Positions 53,146-63,578 of a stretch of 64,000 bases of DNA are shown here, one piece after another (the stretch's first letter is position 1; every line of letters begins with the position of its first letter). Where the stretch lies: positions 2,170,001-2,234,000 of the forward strand of contig NZ_SJJZ01000001.1 of assembly GCF_004331345.1 (NCBI RefSeq), read 5' to 3'. Both the position numbers and the translations under genes were made by a program. The notes beneath the pieces are model-generated. The model worked only from the letters and a program-made list of their open reading frames with translations. It was not told the DNA's origin and ran no database searches. This DNA comes from Kribbella soli. Its GTDB lineage: Bacteria > Actinomycetota > Actinomycetes > Propionibacteriales > Kribbellaceae.

Positions 53146-55197
53146 GTGACCGACGAGCCGATCGAGATCGACGCCAACCAGTCCGCCGACCCCATCGGCC
53201 CCAGTGATACCGCCGCACCCGATCTGGACGAGATTCCGTCGATGCTCGTCGAGCGGGAGTACGACGCGAGCGCGATCCAGGTCCTGGAGGGGCTGGACGC
53301 GGTCCGGAAGCGCCCGGGTATGTACATCGGGTCCACCGGTGAGCGCGGTCTGCACCACCTTGTCACCGAGGTGGTCGACAACGCGGTCGACGAGGCGATG
53401 GCCGGGTACGGCGACCGGATCGTCGTCACCCTGCTGCCCGACGGCGCGGTCAGAGTCGAGGACAACGGCCGCGGCATCCCGGTCGACATCGTCGAGTCCG
53501 AGGGCAAGCCGGCCGTCACCGTCGTACTGACGGTCCTGCACGCCGGCGGCAAGTTCGGCGGCGGTGGCTACAAGGTGTCCGGTGGTCTGCACGGCGTCGG
53601 TGTGTCCGTCGTGAACGCGCTGTCCACGCGGCTCAAGGTCGACGTGAAGCTGAAGGGCAAGCTGTACACGCAGTCCTTCACACACGGCGTCCCGGACGAG
53701 GACCTCGCCGAGATCGGTACGTCGGAGTCGAACGGTACGACCGTGACGTTCTGGGCGGACCCGGACGTCTTCGAGACCACGACGTACTCGTACGAGACGC
53801 TGGCGACCCGGTTCCGCGAGATGGCCTTCCTGAACAAGGGCCTGGAGATCGTGATCCGGGACGAGCGGCCGGACCACACCGAGGACGGTCACCCGGTCGA
53901 GCAGGCCTTCAAGGCCGAGAACGGCCTGGTCGACTACGTGAAGTACCTGACCGGCATCCGCGAGACCGTGCACCGCGACGTGATCTCGTTCGAGGCCGCG
54001 GCCAACGGCGAGAACAGCATGAGCCTCGAGGTCGCGCTGCAGTGGAGCGGCTCGTTCCAGGAGTCCGTGCACACCTTCGCGAACGCGATCAACACGCACG
54101 AGGGCGGCACCCACGAAGAGGGCTTCCGGGCCGCTCTCACCTCGCTGGTCAACTCGTTCGGCGAGGACCAGGGCATGATCAAGAAGAAGGAGGACAGGCT
54201 CACCGGTGACGACATCCGGGAGGGCCTGACCGCGATCATCTCGGTCAAGCTCGCCGAGCCACAGTTCGAGGGTCAGACCAAGACCAAGCTCGGCAACACC
54301 GAGGTGAAGGGCTTCGTCCAGCGGGTCGTGAACGACAAGCTGGGCGCCTGGTTCGAGCAGAACCCGGCCGAGGGCCGCGAGATCATCCGCAAGGCGACCG
54401 CGGCGGCGAGCGCCCGGATCGCGGCCCGCAAGGCCCGCGACCTGGCCCGCAACCGCAAGGGCCTGCTGGGTGGCGGCGGCCTGCCGGGCAAGCTGGCCGA
54501 CTGCCAGTCGACCAACCCGGAGGAGTGCGAGGTCTACATCGTCGAGGGTGACTCGGCGGGCGGCTCCGCGAAGGGCGGCCGGGACCCGAAGTTCCAGGCC
54601 ATCCTGCCGATCCGGGGCAAGATCCTGAACGTCGAGAAGGCCCGGATCGACAAGGTCCTGCAGAACAACGAGGTCCAGGCGATCATCTCCGCGCTCGGCA
54701 CCGGGATCCACGAGGACTTCGACGAGGAGAAGCTGCGGTACCACAAGATCGTGATCATGGCCGACGCCGACGTCGACGGCCAGCACATCCGGACGCTGCT
54801 GCTGACCCTGCTGTTCCGCTTCATGCGCCCGCTGATCGAGCTCGGTCACGTGTACGCCGCACAGCCGCCGCTGTACAAGATCCGCTGGAGCAACCAGCCC
54901 GACGAACTCGCGTACACCGACCGCGAGCGCGACGGACTGCTCGAGGCCGGCTACGAGGCGGGCAAGAAGCTGCCCAAGGAGAACCCGATCCAGCGCTACA
55001 AGGGTCTGGGCGAGATGAACGCGAACGAGCTGTGGGACACCACGATGGACCCGGCCAACCGGGTGCTGCTGCAGATCACGCTGGACGACGCGATCCGCGC
55101 CGACGAGACGTTCCAGACGCTGATGGGCGACGACATCGAGGCGCGGCGCAGTTTCATCCAGCGCAACGCCAAGGACGTCCGGTTCCTCGACATCTGA
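53146..55197 (+). CDS. gyrB: DNA gyrase subunit B
   Basis: A 683-residue type II topoisomerase ATPase subunit. It has the ATP site [25 protein letters not shown] and [21 protein letters not shown]. The TOPRIM domain shows [34 protein letters not shown] and [22 protein letters not shown]. The C-terminus ends with [17 protein letters not shown]. The GTG at 53146 with GAGGAGG upstream gives a leader of about 40 residues before [24 protein letters not shown]. gyrA follows after 45 bp. Confidence 0.97.
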   Translation: MTDEPIEIDANQSADPIGPSDTAAPDLDEIPSMLVEREYDASAIQVLEGLDAVRKRPGMYIGSTGERGLHHLVTEVVDNAVDEAMAGYGDRIVVTLLPDGAVRVEDNGRGIPVDIVESEGKPAVTVVLTVLHAGGKFGGGGYKVSGGLHGVGVSVVNALSTRLKVDVKLKGKLYTQSFTHGVPDEDLAEIGTSESNGTTVTFWADPDVFETTTYSYETLATRFREMAFLNKGLEIVIRDERPDHTEDGHPVEQAFKAENGLVDYVKYLTGIRETVHRDVISFEAAANGENSMSLEVALQWSGSFQESVHTFANAINTHEGGTHEEGFRAALTSLVNSFGEDQGMIKKKEDRLTGDDIREGLTAIISVKLAEPQFEGQTKTKLGNTEVKGFVQRVVNDKLGAWFEQNPAEGREIIRKATAAASARIAARKARDLARNRKGLLGGGGLPGKLADCQSTNPEECEVYIVEGDSAGGSAKGGRDPKFQAILPIRGKILNVEKARIDKVLQNNEVQAIISALGTGIHEDFDEEKLRYHKIVIMADADVDGQHIRTLLLTLLFRFMRPLIELGHVYAAQPPLYKIRWSNQPDELAYTDRERDGLLEAGYEAGKKLPKENPIQRYKGLGEMNANELWDTTMDPANRVLLQITLDDAIRADETFQTLMGDDIEARRSFIQRNAKDVRFLDI

Positions 55198-55242
55198 TCT
55201 CGCTGCTGCTCACCGACGTACTGATTTGAACGGGACTTTTTC

Positions 55243-57899
<2,657 letters not shown>

Positions 57900-57900
<1 letters not shown>

Positions 57901-58760
57901 TGACCAACCGCGCGAGGCCGACATGGCCTGAAGGTGCGGCCGACAGCTCCAACTCCCAGCGCGCTGCGCAGGGTGGGAAGCCGTCAGCTGCCCCGGCCAA
58001 CCCGGCTTCCAACGGTCGTTCCAACGGCGTTCCCGGCGCCAACGGCCAGCAGCGGACCGGTACGCCGAACGGCCAGCGGCCGTCCGAGTACCGCCCGCAG
58101 GCACGCCCGGGCACTCCCGGTGTCACACCGGTGCGTCCGCAGCAGCCGGCCCCGAGTACTCCGGGCCGCCCGGAGCCGTGGTCGCCACCGTCGACCAGCA
58201 CGCCGGCCGCCGGCACCCCGTCGTACGGCGGGACCGAGGCGAAGACCGAGTCGTTCGGCGACCGGATGAGCTCGGCGCGTCAGGCCGTCCTGGACAAGGC
58301 CGCCGCGGTGAAGGCCGACAAGTCGGACCGGGCCGACGCCAAGCAGGAGCGGCTCGCCGAGAAGGACGCCAAGACGTCGAGCCGGCCGCAGACGCGGAAG
58401 GCGCGGCTGCGGATGTCCCGGATCGACCCGTGGTCGGTGATGAAGACGGCGTTCCTGCTGGCGATCGCGTTCGGGATCGTGACCTGGGTCGCGGTCTTCA
58501 TCGTCTGGTCCGCGATCGGCGCGGCCGGGGTGTTCGACAACATCAACTCCACGGTCCAGGAAGTCCTCGGTACGCCGGCGGGTGAGCCGTTCCGGGTCGA
58601 GAACTACGTCAACACCGGCAAGGTGATGGGCTTCACCACCCTGCTGGCGTGCGCTGACGTGCTGATCATCACGGCACTCGCGACCCTCGGATCGTTCCTC
58701 TACAACATCGCCGCCACGCTCCTCGGCGGCCTCGAAGTCACGCTGGCGTCGGAGGACTGA
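57900..58760 (+). CDS. DUF3566 domain-containing membrane protein
   Basis: A 286-residue protein. The first about 170 residues are Pro/Gly/Asn/Ala-rich and charged. The DUF3566 domain follows with two helices ([27 protein letters not shown] and [35 protein letters not shown]) and the motif [13 protein letters not shown]. It corresponds to the conserved gene after gyrA in actinobacteria (mycobacterial Rv0007 position). Translation is probably coupled to gyrA. The function is not known. Confidence 0.92.
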
Positions 58761-58773
58761 CCCGGCACCTCCC

Positions 58774-58814
58774 GTTCCGGCCGGACCTGCTCCAGGCCCG
58801 GCCGGAACCGGTTT
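58774..58814 (+). terminator. Stem-loop terminator after the gyrBA-DUF3566 operon
   Basis: GTTCCGGCCGG at 58774 pairs with CCGGCCGGAAC ending at 58808, and the stem is extended inward by CCTG/CAGG past one mismatch. A short GTTT follows. It starts 14 bp after the DUF3566 stop. Confidence 0.7.
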
Positions 58815-58842
58815 GGGAGTAGAGCACTTGGTGCGGTAATCT
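58813..58842 (+). promoter_or_regulatory. Candidate promoter of tRNA-Ile
   Basis: TTGGGA at 58813-58818 and TAATCT at 58837-58842 are 18 bp apart and end 26 bp before the tRNA. They resemble the housekeeping -35/-10 consensus. Confidence 0.45.
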
Positions 58843-58868
58843 CTCCCGGGTTCGACACCGCAGTACGC

Positions 58869-58942
58869 GGGCCTATAGCTCAGACGGTTAGAGCGCTGCC
58901 CTGATAAGGCAGAGGTCACTGGTTCAAGTCCAGTTAGGCCCA
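58869..58942 (+). tRNA. tRNA-Ile (anticodon GAT)
   Basis: The acceptor arms GGGCCTA and TAGGCCC pair perfectly, with a discriminator A at 58942. The D-arm (AGCTCAG...) and T-arm (GGTTCAAGTCC) are standard, and the anticodon loop CTGATAA gives GAT. The CCA end is not encoded (ACCC follows). The arrangement tRNA-Ile then tRNA-Ala after gyrA is conserved in actinobacteria. Confidence 0.96.
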
Positions 58943-58982
58943 CCCTCACGTTGTTTTCGAAGCCACATCCGAGGAGTCTCCA

Positions 58983-59114
58983 GTGCTGAGAAAGATCCTG
59001 CTGGTGCTGCTGGCCGGCGTCGGTGGATACTTCGTGTACAAGAAGACCCAGCAGTCCCGCGCCGAGAAGGACCTCTGGGCCGAGGTAGCCGACCCGGTAA
59101 CCCCGGGCCACTGA
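58983..59114 (+). CDS. DLW-39 family small protein
   Basis: A 43-residue protein too short for common cut-offs. A GTG at 58983 has GAGGAG upstream. It has a short N-terminal helix (RKILLVLLAGVGGYFVY), then KKTQQSRAEKDLWAEVADPV, containing the DLW signature of the actinobacterial DLW-39 family. It lies between tRNA-Ile and tRNA-Ala, 9 bp before the latter. The function is unknown. Confidence 0.88.
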   Translation: MLRKILLVLLAGVGGYFVYKKTQQSRAEKDLWAEVADPVTPGH

Positions 59115-59123
59115 CCACCCCAC

Positions 59124-59199
59124 GGGGGCGTAGCTCAACTGGCAGAGCACTGCCTTTGCAAGGCAGGGGTTAGGGGTTCAAGTCCCCTCGTCTCCACCA
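59124..59199 (+). tRNA. tRNA-Ala (anticodon TGC)
   Basis: The acceptor strands GGGGGCG and CGTCTCC pair with two G-U wobbles. The anticodon loop TTTGCAA gives TGC, and the T-arm is GGGGTTCAAGTCCCC. Here CCA is encoded (59197-59199), unlike the neighbouring tRNA-Ile. A partial copy of its 3' end occurs near 61134. Confidence 0.96.
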
Positions 59200-59201
59200 A
59201 C

Positions 59202-59235
59202 AGCCGGTTGCTCCTGAGCAACCGGCTTTCGTTTG
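59202..59235 (+). terminator. Rho-independent terminator after tRNA-Ala
   Basis: AGCCGGTTGCTC and GAGCAACCGGCT form a perfect 12-bp inverted repeat (59202-59227) with the CT centre inside the loop. TTCGTTTG follows. It lies 2 bp after the tRNA CCA. Confidence 0.9.
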
Positions 59236-59275
59236 TACGGCGGTCCGCCCGCCGCAGTGCGCAAAGGAATCGCGC

Positions 59276-59839
59276 TCAGCGCCTCGTCTCGTATCTGGTC
59301 ATGACCACGCCGCCGGGAAACGTCCGCGTCTCCACCAGGTTCAGGTTCACCCAACTGTCCAGCGCGGTGAAGAACGGTGCGCCGCCGCCCACCAGCACCG
59401 GATGGGTGACGATCTCGTACTCGTCGACCAGCCCGGCCCGCATGGCCGCCCCAGCGAGCGTGGCGCCACCGACCCTCATCGGCTCGCCGTCGTCGGCCTT
59501 GAGTCGGCTGATCTCCGCTACAGCGTCGCCGGTGACCAGGCGGGTGTTCCAGTCGACCTTGTCGATCGTCGAGGAGAACACCACCTTCGGCGTGTCCCGC
59601 CAGTTCCGCGCGAACTCGATCTGCGCCGCGGTGGCGTCGGGCTGCTGGTCGCCGGTCGGCCAGTGGGAACTCATCGTCTCCCACAGCCTGCGCCCGTACA
59701 TCAACAGCCCGATCGCCAACTCCTGGTCGAGCCACCACTGAAACAGCTCGTCGCTCGGCACGCCCCAGCTGATGTCGTCGCCCGGCGCGGCGACGTAGCC
59801 GTCCAGAGTCAGGTTCATGCCGTAGATCAGTTTCCGCAT
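59276..59839 (-). CDS. Dihydrofolate reductase family protein (RibD C-terminal type)
   Basis: A 187-residue member of the small YyaP/RibD-C group: RKLIYGMNLTLDGYVAAPGDDISW at the start, LLMYGRRLWETM, TPKVVFSSTIDKVDWNTRLV, MRVGGATLAGAAMRAGLVDEYEIVTHPVLVGGGAPFF and a strand end VETRTFPGGVVMTRYE. It probably binds NADPH; the substrate is unknown. It lies between tRNA-Ala and the tRNA-like fragment, in a segment that may have been acquired. Confidence 0.88.
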   Translation of the reverse strand: MRKLIYGMNLTLDGYVAAPGDDISWGVPSDELFQWWLDQELAIGLLMYGRRLWETMSSHWPTGDQQPDATAAQIEFARNWRDTPKVVFSSTIDKVDWNTRLVTGDAVAEISRLKADDGEPMRVGGATLAGAAMRAGLVDEYEIVTHPVLVGGGAPFFTALDSWVNLNLVETRTFPGGVVMTRYETRR

Positions 59840-60171
59840 GGCGCCATGCCTTTCTGTCAGTCCGGCGGCCTTTCTCCGGCCGTCACCCCTACTACGAACG
59901 CCTCACTCCGGATCCGACAGGTCATTCGCAGTCGCGGATGTCACCGACAGTTGCAGCAGAACGGCCATGGGACGCATTGTCAGCGACGACCGGCCGTTCG
60001 GGTAGGTGCGGCGGTCTGCCGGAAGAGGCTGCGAGGCTGCCCGGTGAGTGCACGGTTGAAAGGCCGGCGGCTTCGGGCGGACCCAGGTACGGCGAGGGTT
60101 CTTCGCGACGGTTGCCGCATTCTGCACGACCCGGAGAATCTCTTCGGTGGCGCCCTCCGCGAATTGCTGGC
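59840..60171. other. 332-bp spacer without a recognisable gene
   Basis: Frames open here on both strands but lack similarity, start context and steady codon bias. One rightward frame ends with GRRLRADPGTARVLRDG and could be a remnant. A promoter for the leftward reductase should lie at its left end. Nothing else recognised. Confidence 0.4.
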
Positions 60172-60567
60172 TTAGGTGTGGGTGTTCCACTCGTAGTAGT
60201 CGGGTTCTGGGTCGGCTGGGAAGCGGACGGCGTTGATTGTTGTCATGCCGTTGAGCCAGGCTTTTGAGATTCTGTGGCCGCCGTCCATCAGGCCGCCGTC
60301 TGCGGACAGGATCACTGGGTAGCTGAGGTCGGCTTTCTGGATGCGGTCGGCGTGGCGAGCGACCATTCGGCAGGTGACCGGCGCGCCTCCGAACCAGCAA
60401 TCCTCGTCGAATTCGCGGATTGCGTCGATCGGTACCGGTTCGACGGGAAGACCTTCGGACAACTTCCAGAGGCGTTCGGTCAGGTAGAAAGACCGGCCAC
60501 CGGGCACAGCGCGTGAGTGCTTTTCAGGCATCGGGTGATTATCAACCCGTTGCTCCTCGGGCAGCAT
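60172..60567 (-). CDS. ParB/Srx-fold-like hypothetical protein
   Basis: Up to 131 residues; the ATG at 60531 would give 119. It has VEPVPIDAIREFDEDCWF, ADRIQKADLSYPVILSADGGLMDGGHRISKAWLNGMTTINAVRF. The DGGHRISKA stretch resembles the nucleotide-binding DGxHR motif of ParB N-terminal/sulfiredoxin domains, which use it for nucleotide binding. It has no helix-turn-helix and is not a segregation ParB. The function is unknown. Confidence 0.65.
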   Translation of the reverse strand: MLPEEQRVDNHPMPEKHSRAVPGGRSFYLTERLWKLSEGLPVEPVPIDAIREFDEDCWFGGAPVTCRMVARHADRIQKADLSYPVILSADGGLMDGGHRISKAWLNGMTTINAVRFPADPEPDYYEWNTHT

Positions 60568-60601
60568 GCCCTTTACGCGTTCCGGACCCCCGGGATCGCC
60601 G

Positions 60602-61114
60602 TCAGTGGCGGAGCTGACCCATCCAGCGTCTTGCTTGGACCGGGCGGGTGAAGTGGATGACGTCAGCGTCTGCCAAGTCGGGGCGGGCGATCAGCGCGTG
60701 GCCCTCCTGATGGCGGGCTTGGCGGGATGCCCACGCCCATCTGAGGGGATGCTTGCCATCACGCCAAACGCTCAGCCCGCTGGGCCGGTGTGCTCCGTCA
60801 GGACGGCGAAACAACTCAATGCGGAGCGTTCGCCGCAGCACCCGCCACAACACCAGCAGTTTCGGGTAATCGAGAAAGATCACGGTGTCGGCTGCCCCGT
60901 AGATGAGATCGTCTTCGTAGTACGGCGCGCCGTCCAGGATCCAGAGCGGCTGACGGGCCAGCTCGCCGAGGGCTTCTCGATAGTCGCGCGAACCGGGCAC
61001 GCCGAGTGCGTCCCGCTCAGTCAGAGGCAACCCAACGCGAGTGGCCAACTCCCTGGACAGGGTCGTTTTGCCACTGCCAGCACAACCAAAGACCACTACC
61101 CGCTCCACGCCCAC
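60602..61114 (-). CDS. P-loop kinase-like protein (adenylate-kinase/FlaR type)
   Basis: About 170 residues. The Walker A motif VVFGCAGSGKTTLSREL lies directly at the N-terminus. LPLTERDALG, LWILDGAPYYEDDLIYGAADTVIFLDYPKLLVLWRVLRRTLR and a basic WRDGKHPLRWAWASRQARHQ follow, the layout of the DNA-topology-modulation FlaR-like kinases that phosphorylate small metabolites. Start at GTG 61114; GTG 61108 is also possible. The substrate is not known. Confidence 0.75.
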   Translation of the reverse strand: MGVERVVVFGCAGSGKTTLSRELATRVGLPLTERDALGVPGSRDYREALGELARQPLWILDGAPYYEDDLIYGAADTVIFLDYPKLLVLWRVLRRTLRIELFRRPDGAHRPSGLSVWRDGKHPLRWAWASRQARHQEGHALIARPDLADADVIHFTRPVQARRWMGQLRH

Positions 61115-61133
61115 CAGGATGGCACCGGAAGGC

Positions 61134-61150
61134 TCAAGTCCCCCCGTCTC
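61134..61150 (+). repeat. 17-nt copy of the tRNA-Ala 3' end (att-like)
   Basis: TCAAGTCCCCCCGTCTC matches tRNA-Ala bases 59178-59194 at 16 of 17 positions, in the same orientation. Integrases commonly leave such copies when elements insert in a tRNA gene. No integrase is seen between the two copies, so any element would be a remnant. Confidence 0.5.
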
Positions 61151-61258
61151 GGCGGTGCGGCGCTGATGGCGTTGGAGCGCGCCGGCGTACCGCTCACTTC
61201 CCAACTCGTCGGGCGATTGCAGAACGTATCCACAGGCTTGCCCACAGCGGTGAACAAG

Positions 61259-62473
61259 TCAGTCCAGTGCGGCGGCCTTGCGCAGGAGGACTGAGCGTTC
61301 GGGTTGGTTCGTGCACAGGCGGGCGGCCAGCTCCAGTTCGGCGCGGGCCTCGGATTGTCGGCCGAGGCGGGTCAGGAGTTCACCACGCACGGTCGGGACC
61401 AGGTGTGAACCGGGGAGTCGGTCCAGGGCGATCAGCTCGTCGACGATGGCCAGGGCTTGGGCCGGGCCTGAGGCCATTGCTACAGCGACGGCTCGGTTGA
61501 GCTCGACCACCGGCGATGGCGCGACCCGGCCGAGCGCTTCGTAGAGCACCACGATCCGGTCCCAGTCGGTCTCCTCGACCGAGGGTGCCGACGCGTGGGC
61601 GGCGGCGATCGCGGCCTGCAGGCCGTAGGGGCCGAGGCCGCGGGTCGACGCCTTGACCAGCGCGGCCAGCCCACGGCGAATCGCCGACAAGTCCCACCGC
61701 CGCCGGTCCTGGTCCTCCAGCAGGACCGGCGAGCCGTCCTGGCTGGTCCGCGCCGGGAAGCGCGCGGCCGTCAGCTCGAACAACGCCAGCAGGCCGTGCA
61801 CCTCCGGCTCGTCCGGCTGCAGCGCGGCCAGTGTGCGGGCCAGCCGGATCGCCTCGTACGCGACGTCGGGGCGGACCAACCGCTCGCCGGTCGTGGCCGT
61901 CGAACCCTCGGTGAAGATCACGTAGAGGACGCTGAGCACGCCGCCCAGTCGCTCCCGGCGCTCGTCGGCCGCCGGCAGTTCGAACGGCACCCCGGCCGCG
62001 GCGATCGTCTTCTTGCCCCGGGTGATGCGGGCCTGCACGGTCGGCACGGGTACGAGGAACGCGCGGGCGATCTCCTCGCTGGACAGGCCGCCGACCACGC
62101 GCAGAGTCAGCGCCACCCTGGACTCGCGGGAGAGCACCGGGTGGCAGCTGATGAACATCAGCGCCAGGACGTCGTCGTCGATCCTGTCCGGGTCGATCTC
62201 GTCGTCGACCACCGGGATGTTCGCCAGCAGCGCGTACCGATCCTTCAGTGCGGTACGGCGACGGATCGCGTCGATCGCCCGCCGCCGGGCCGTGGCCATC
62301 AGCCAGCCGGCCGGACTGGCCGGAGCGGCAACCGGCCACGACACCAGTGCCTCGGCCACCGCCTCCTGGGCCGCATCCTCGGCCAACCCGAAATCGCCGG
62401 TGAACCGGGTCAGCGCGGCGACGATCCGCGCCGACTCGATCCGCCAGACGGCCTCGACACCGGCCGCATCCAT
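61259..62473 (-). CDS. ECF42-type RNA polymerase sigma factor with C-terminal extension
   Basis: A 404-residue sigma factor, about twice the usual ECF length. Region 2 (FGLAEDAAQEAVAEALVSWP, PAGWLMATARRRAIDAIRRR) and region 4 (VALTLRVVGGLSSEEIARAFLVPVPTVQARITRGKKTI) are clear. A C-terminal region of about 220 residues with TPR-like helices follows (AYEAIRLARTLAALQPDEPEVHGLLALFEL, LELAARLCTNQPERSVLLRKAA). This architecture and the adjacent YCII gene define ECF42, which has no anti-sigma factor. Its ATG overlaps the YCII stop by 1 bp (TGATG). Confidence 0.92.
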   Translation of the reverse strand: MDAAGVEAVWRIESARIVAALTRFTGDFGLAEDAAQEAVAEALVSWPVAAPASPAGWLMATARRRAIDAIRRRTALKDRYALLANIPVVDDEIDPDRIDDDVLALMFISCHPVLSRESRVALTLRVVGGLSSEEIARAFLVPVPTVQARITRGKKTIAAAGVPFELPAADERRERLGGVLSVLYVIFTEGSTATTGERLVRPDVAYEAIRLARTLAALQPDEPEVHGLLALFELTAARFPARTSQDGSPVLLEDQDRRRWDLSAIRRGLAALVKASTRGLGPYGLQAAIAAAHASAPSVEETDWDRIVVLYEALGRVAPSPVVELNRAVAVAMASGPAQALAIVDELIALDRLPGSHLVPTVRGELLTRLGRQSEARAELELAARLCTNQPERSVLLRKAAALD

Positions 62474-62889
62474 CAGCTCTGGCCGTTGCTCTCGCGGTAG
62501 GCGTCTTCCTTGACGAACTTCGCGCTGTCCTGCGGAACCTCGTCCTCGCCGGGCACCCGCCGGACCTCGATCTTGGACCCGGGGACCGCCGGGACCCGCT
62601 TGGCCCACTCGACCGCCTCCTGCTTCGAGGCGACATCGAGCAGGAAGTAGCCCCCGAACAGTTCCTTGGTCTCGCCGTACGGCCCGTCCGTGACGATCGG
62701 CGCCTCGCCGGTGAAGTGCACCACGACGCCCTGCGCCGGGTCGTCCAGCCCCTCGGCCGCGACGTACACCCCGGCCTTGTCCAGCTCCTCGATGAACTGG
62801 CGGGTCGTGGTCATCATCTCGTCGATGTTGGCCATCATGGCCGCGTTCGTCTCGTCGGTGCCCCGCATGATCAGCATGTACTGCGCCAT
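62473..62889 (-). CDS. YCII-related (DGPF) protein, sigma-coupled
   Basis: A 138-residue ferredoxin-like YCII-domain protein, with MAQYMLIMRGTDE at the start and the DGPF-type motif TDGPYGETKELFGGYFLLD at residues 67-85. The ATG at 62889 has GAGGAG upstream. It is the first gene of a two-gene operon with the ECF42 sigma factor and probably its main target. The enzymatic role is unknown, although the YCII fold has catalysis in some members. Confidence 0.9.
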   Translation of the reverse strand: MAQYMLIMRGTDETNAAMMANIDEMMTTTRQFIEELDKAGVYVAAEGLDDPAQGVVVHFTGEAPIVTDGPYGETKELFGGYFLLDVASKQEAVEWAKRVPAVPGSKIEVRRVPGEDEVPQDSAKFVKEDAYRESNGQS

Positions 62890-62938
62890 TGTGTTCTCCT
62901 CGTCCGACGGGGCCGTCTCTCGACCCTCGCACCCCCAG

Positions 62939-62965
62939 GTCGAACGAGCGGCCGGCAGATCGACA
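62939..62965 (-). promoter_or_regulatory. ECF42-like promoter of the leftward YCII-sigma operon
   Basis: On the leftward strand TGTCGA (62965-62960) and CGAC (62942-62939) are separated by 17 bp, 50 bp before the YCII ATG. As I recall, published ECF42 targets share TGTCGA at -35 and a CG(A/T)C-like -10. Confidence 0.5.
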
Positions 62966-63028
62966 CGACCCCGAAGAAACTTCTCGCCGCGTCTCCAAGC
63001 ATGCCGCACAAGATTGGTTGTGGGATGG

Positions 63029-63055
63029 TGTCGGATCAGGGCGTCGGCGTTCGTG
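63029..63055 (+). promoter_or_regulatory. ECF42-like promoter of the rightward YCII gene
   Basis: TGTCGG (63029-63034) and CGTG (63052-63055) are again 17 bp apart, 48 bp before the GTG. It is a one-mismatch version of each element in the divergent promoter. Confidence 0.4.
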
Positions 63056-63103
63056 GAGTTGGTGTGGCGGCCGTTCGGGTTGCTGCGCTGAGAGGAGACG
63101 ACA

Positions 63104-63481
63104 GTGGCTGAGTATGTGATCGCGTTCAACGACGAGTGGGTGCCGGATCAGACGGCGGAGGACCTGCGGACGAAGAGTGCCGGTGGGATGGCGGTGATCG
63201 CGGAGATGCAGGAGGCCGGGGTCTTCGTCTTCAGCAACGGCGGGATCGATGCCTCCACCGCGATCTGCAGCGTCGAGGCGAAGGACGGGGAGCCGATCTT
63301 CAGCGACGGGCCGTACGTCGAAACCAAGGAGCACCTCGGTGGTTTCTGCGTCGTCGACGTACCGGACGACGAGACGGCGCGCTACTGGGCCGGCCGCCTG
63401 GCCGTCGTACTCAACTGGCCGCAGGAGATCCACCGCTTCCCCGGCCGCGAACGCCACAACCGCCCCACCGAAACGGCCTGA
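63104..63481 (+). CDS. YCII-related (DGPF) protein, divergent copy
   Basis: A 125-residue YCII-domain protein with AEYVIAFNDEWVP at the start and SDGPYVETKEHLGGFCVVDVPDDETARYWAG in the middle, the DGPF-type signature. It is a distant paralogue of the leftward YCII gene (similar DGPY-ETKE core, different N-terminus). The GTG at 63104 has GAGAGGAG upstream. It probably belongs to the same sigma regulon because its promoter region resembles that of the sigma operon. Confidence 0.9.
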   Translation: MAEYVIAFNDEWVPDQTAEDLRTKSAGGMAVIAEMQEAGVFVFSNGGIDASTAICSVEAKDGEPIFSDGPYVETKEHLGGFCVVDVPDDETARYWAGRLAVVLNWPQEIHRFPGRERHNRPTETA

Positions 63482-63578
63482 ACCCCGCGAGTGGGCGAGC
63501 CATCCCGCTCGCCCACCCCGCGCGGCCGTCAGACAAACTCGCTGGTCAGATGGCTAGGCCGTAGGTAGGGTCGCCGGA

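Noticed and set aside
60172..60567. A second chromosome-segregation ParB
   Set aside because: It has only a ParB/Srx-like motif, no helix-turn-helix or dimer domain, and no ParA partner nearby.
61259..63457. A 732-codon fusion upstream of the ECF sigma factor
   Set aside because: The region before ATG 62473 is the YCII gene read out of frame. The TGATG junction gives the real sigma start.
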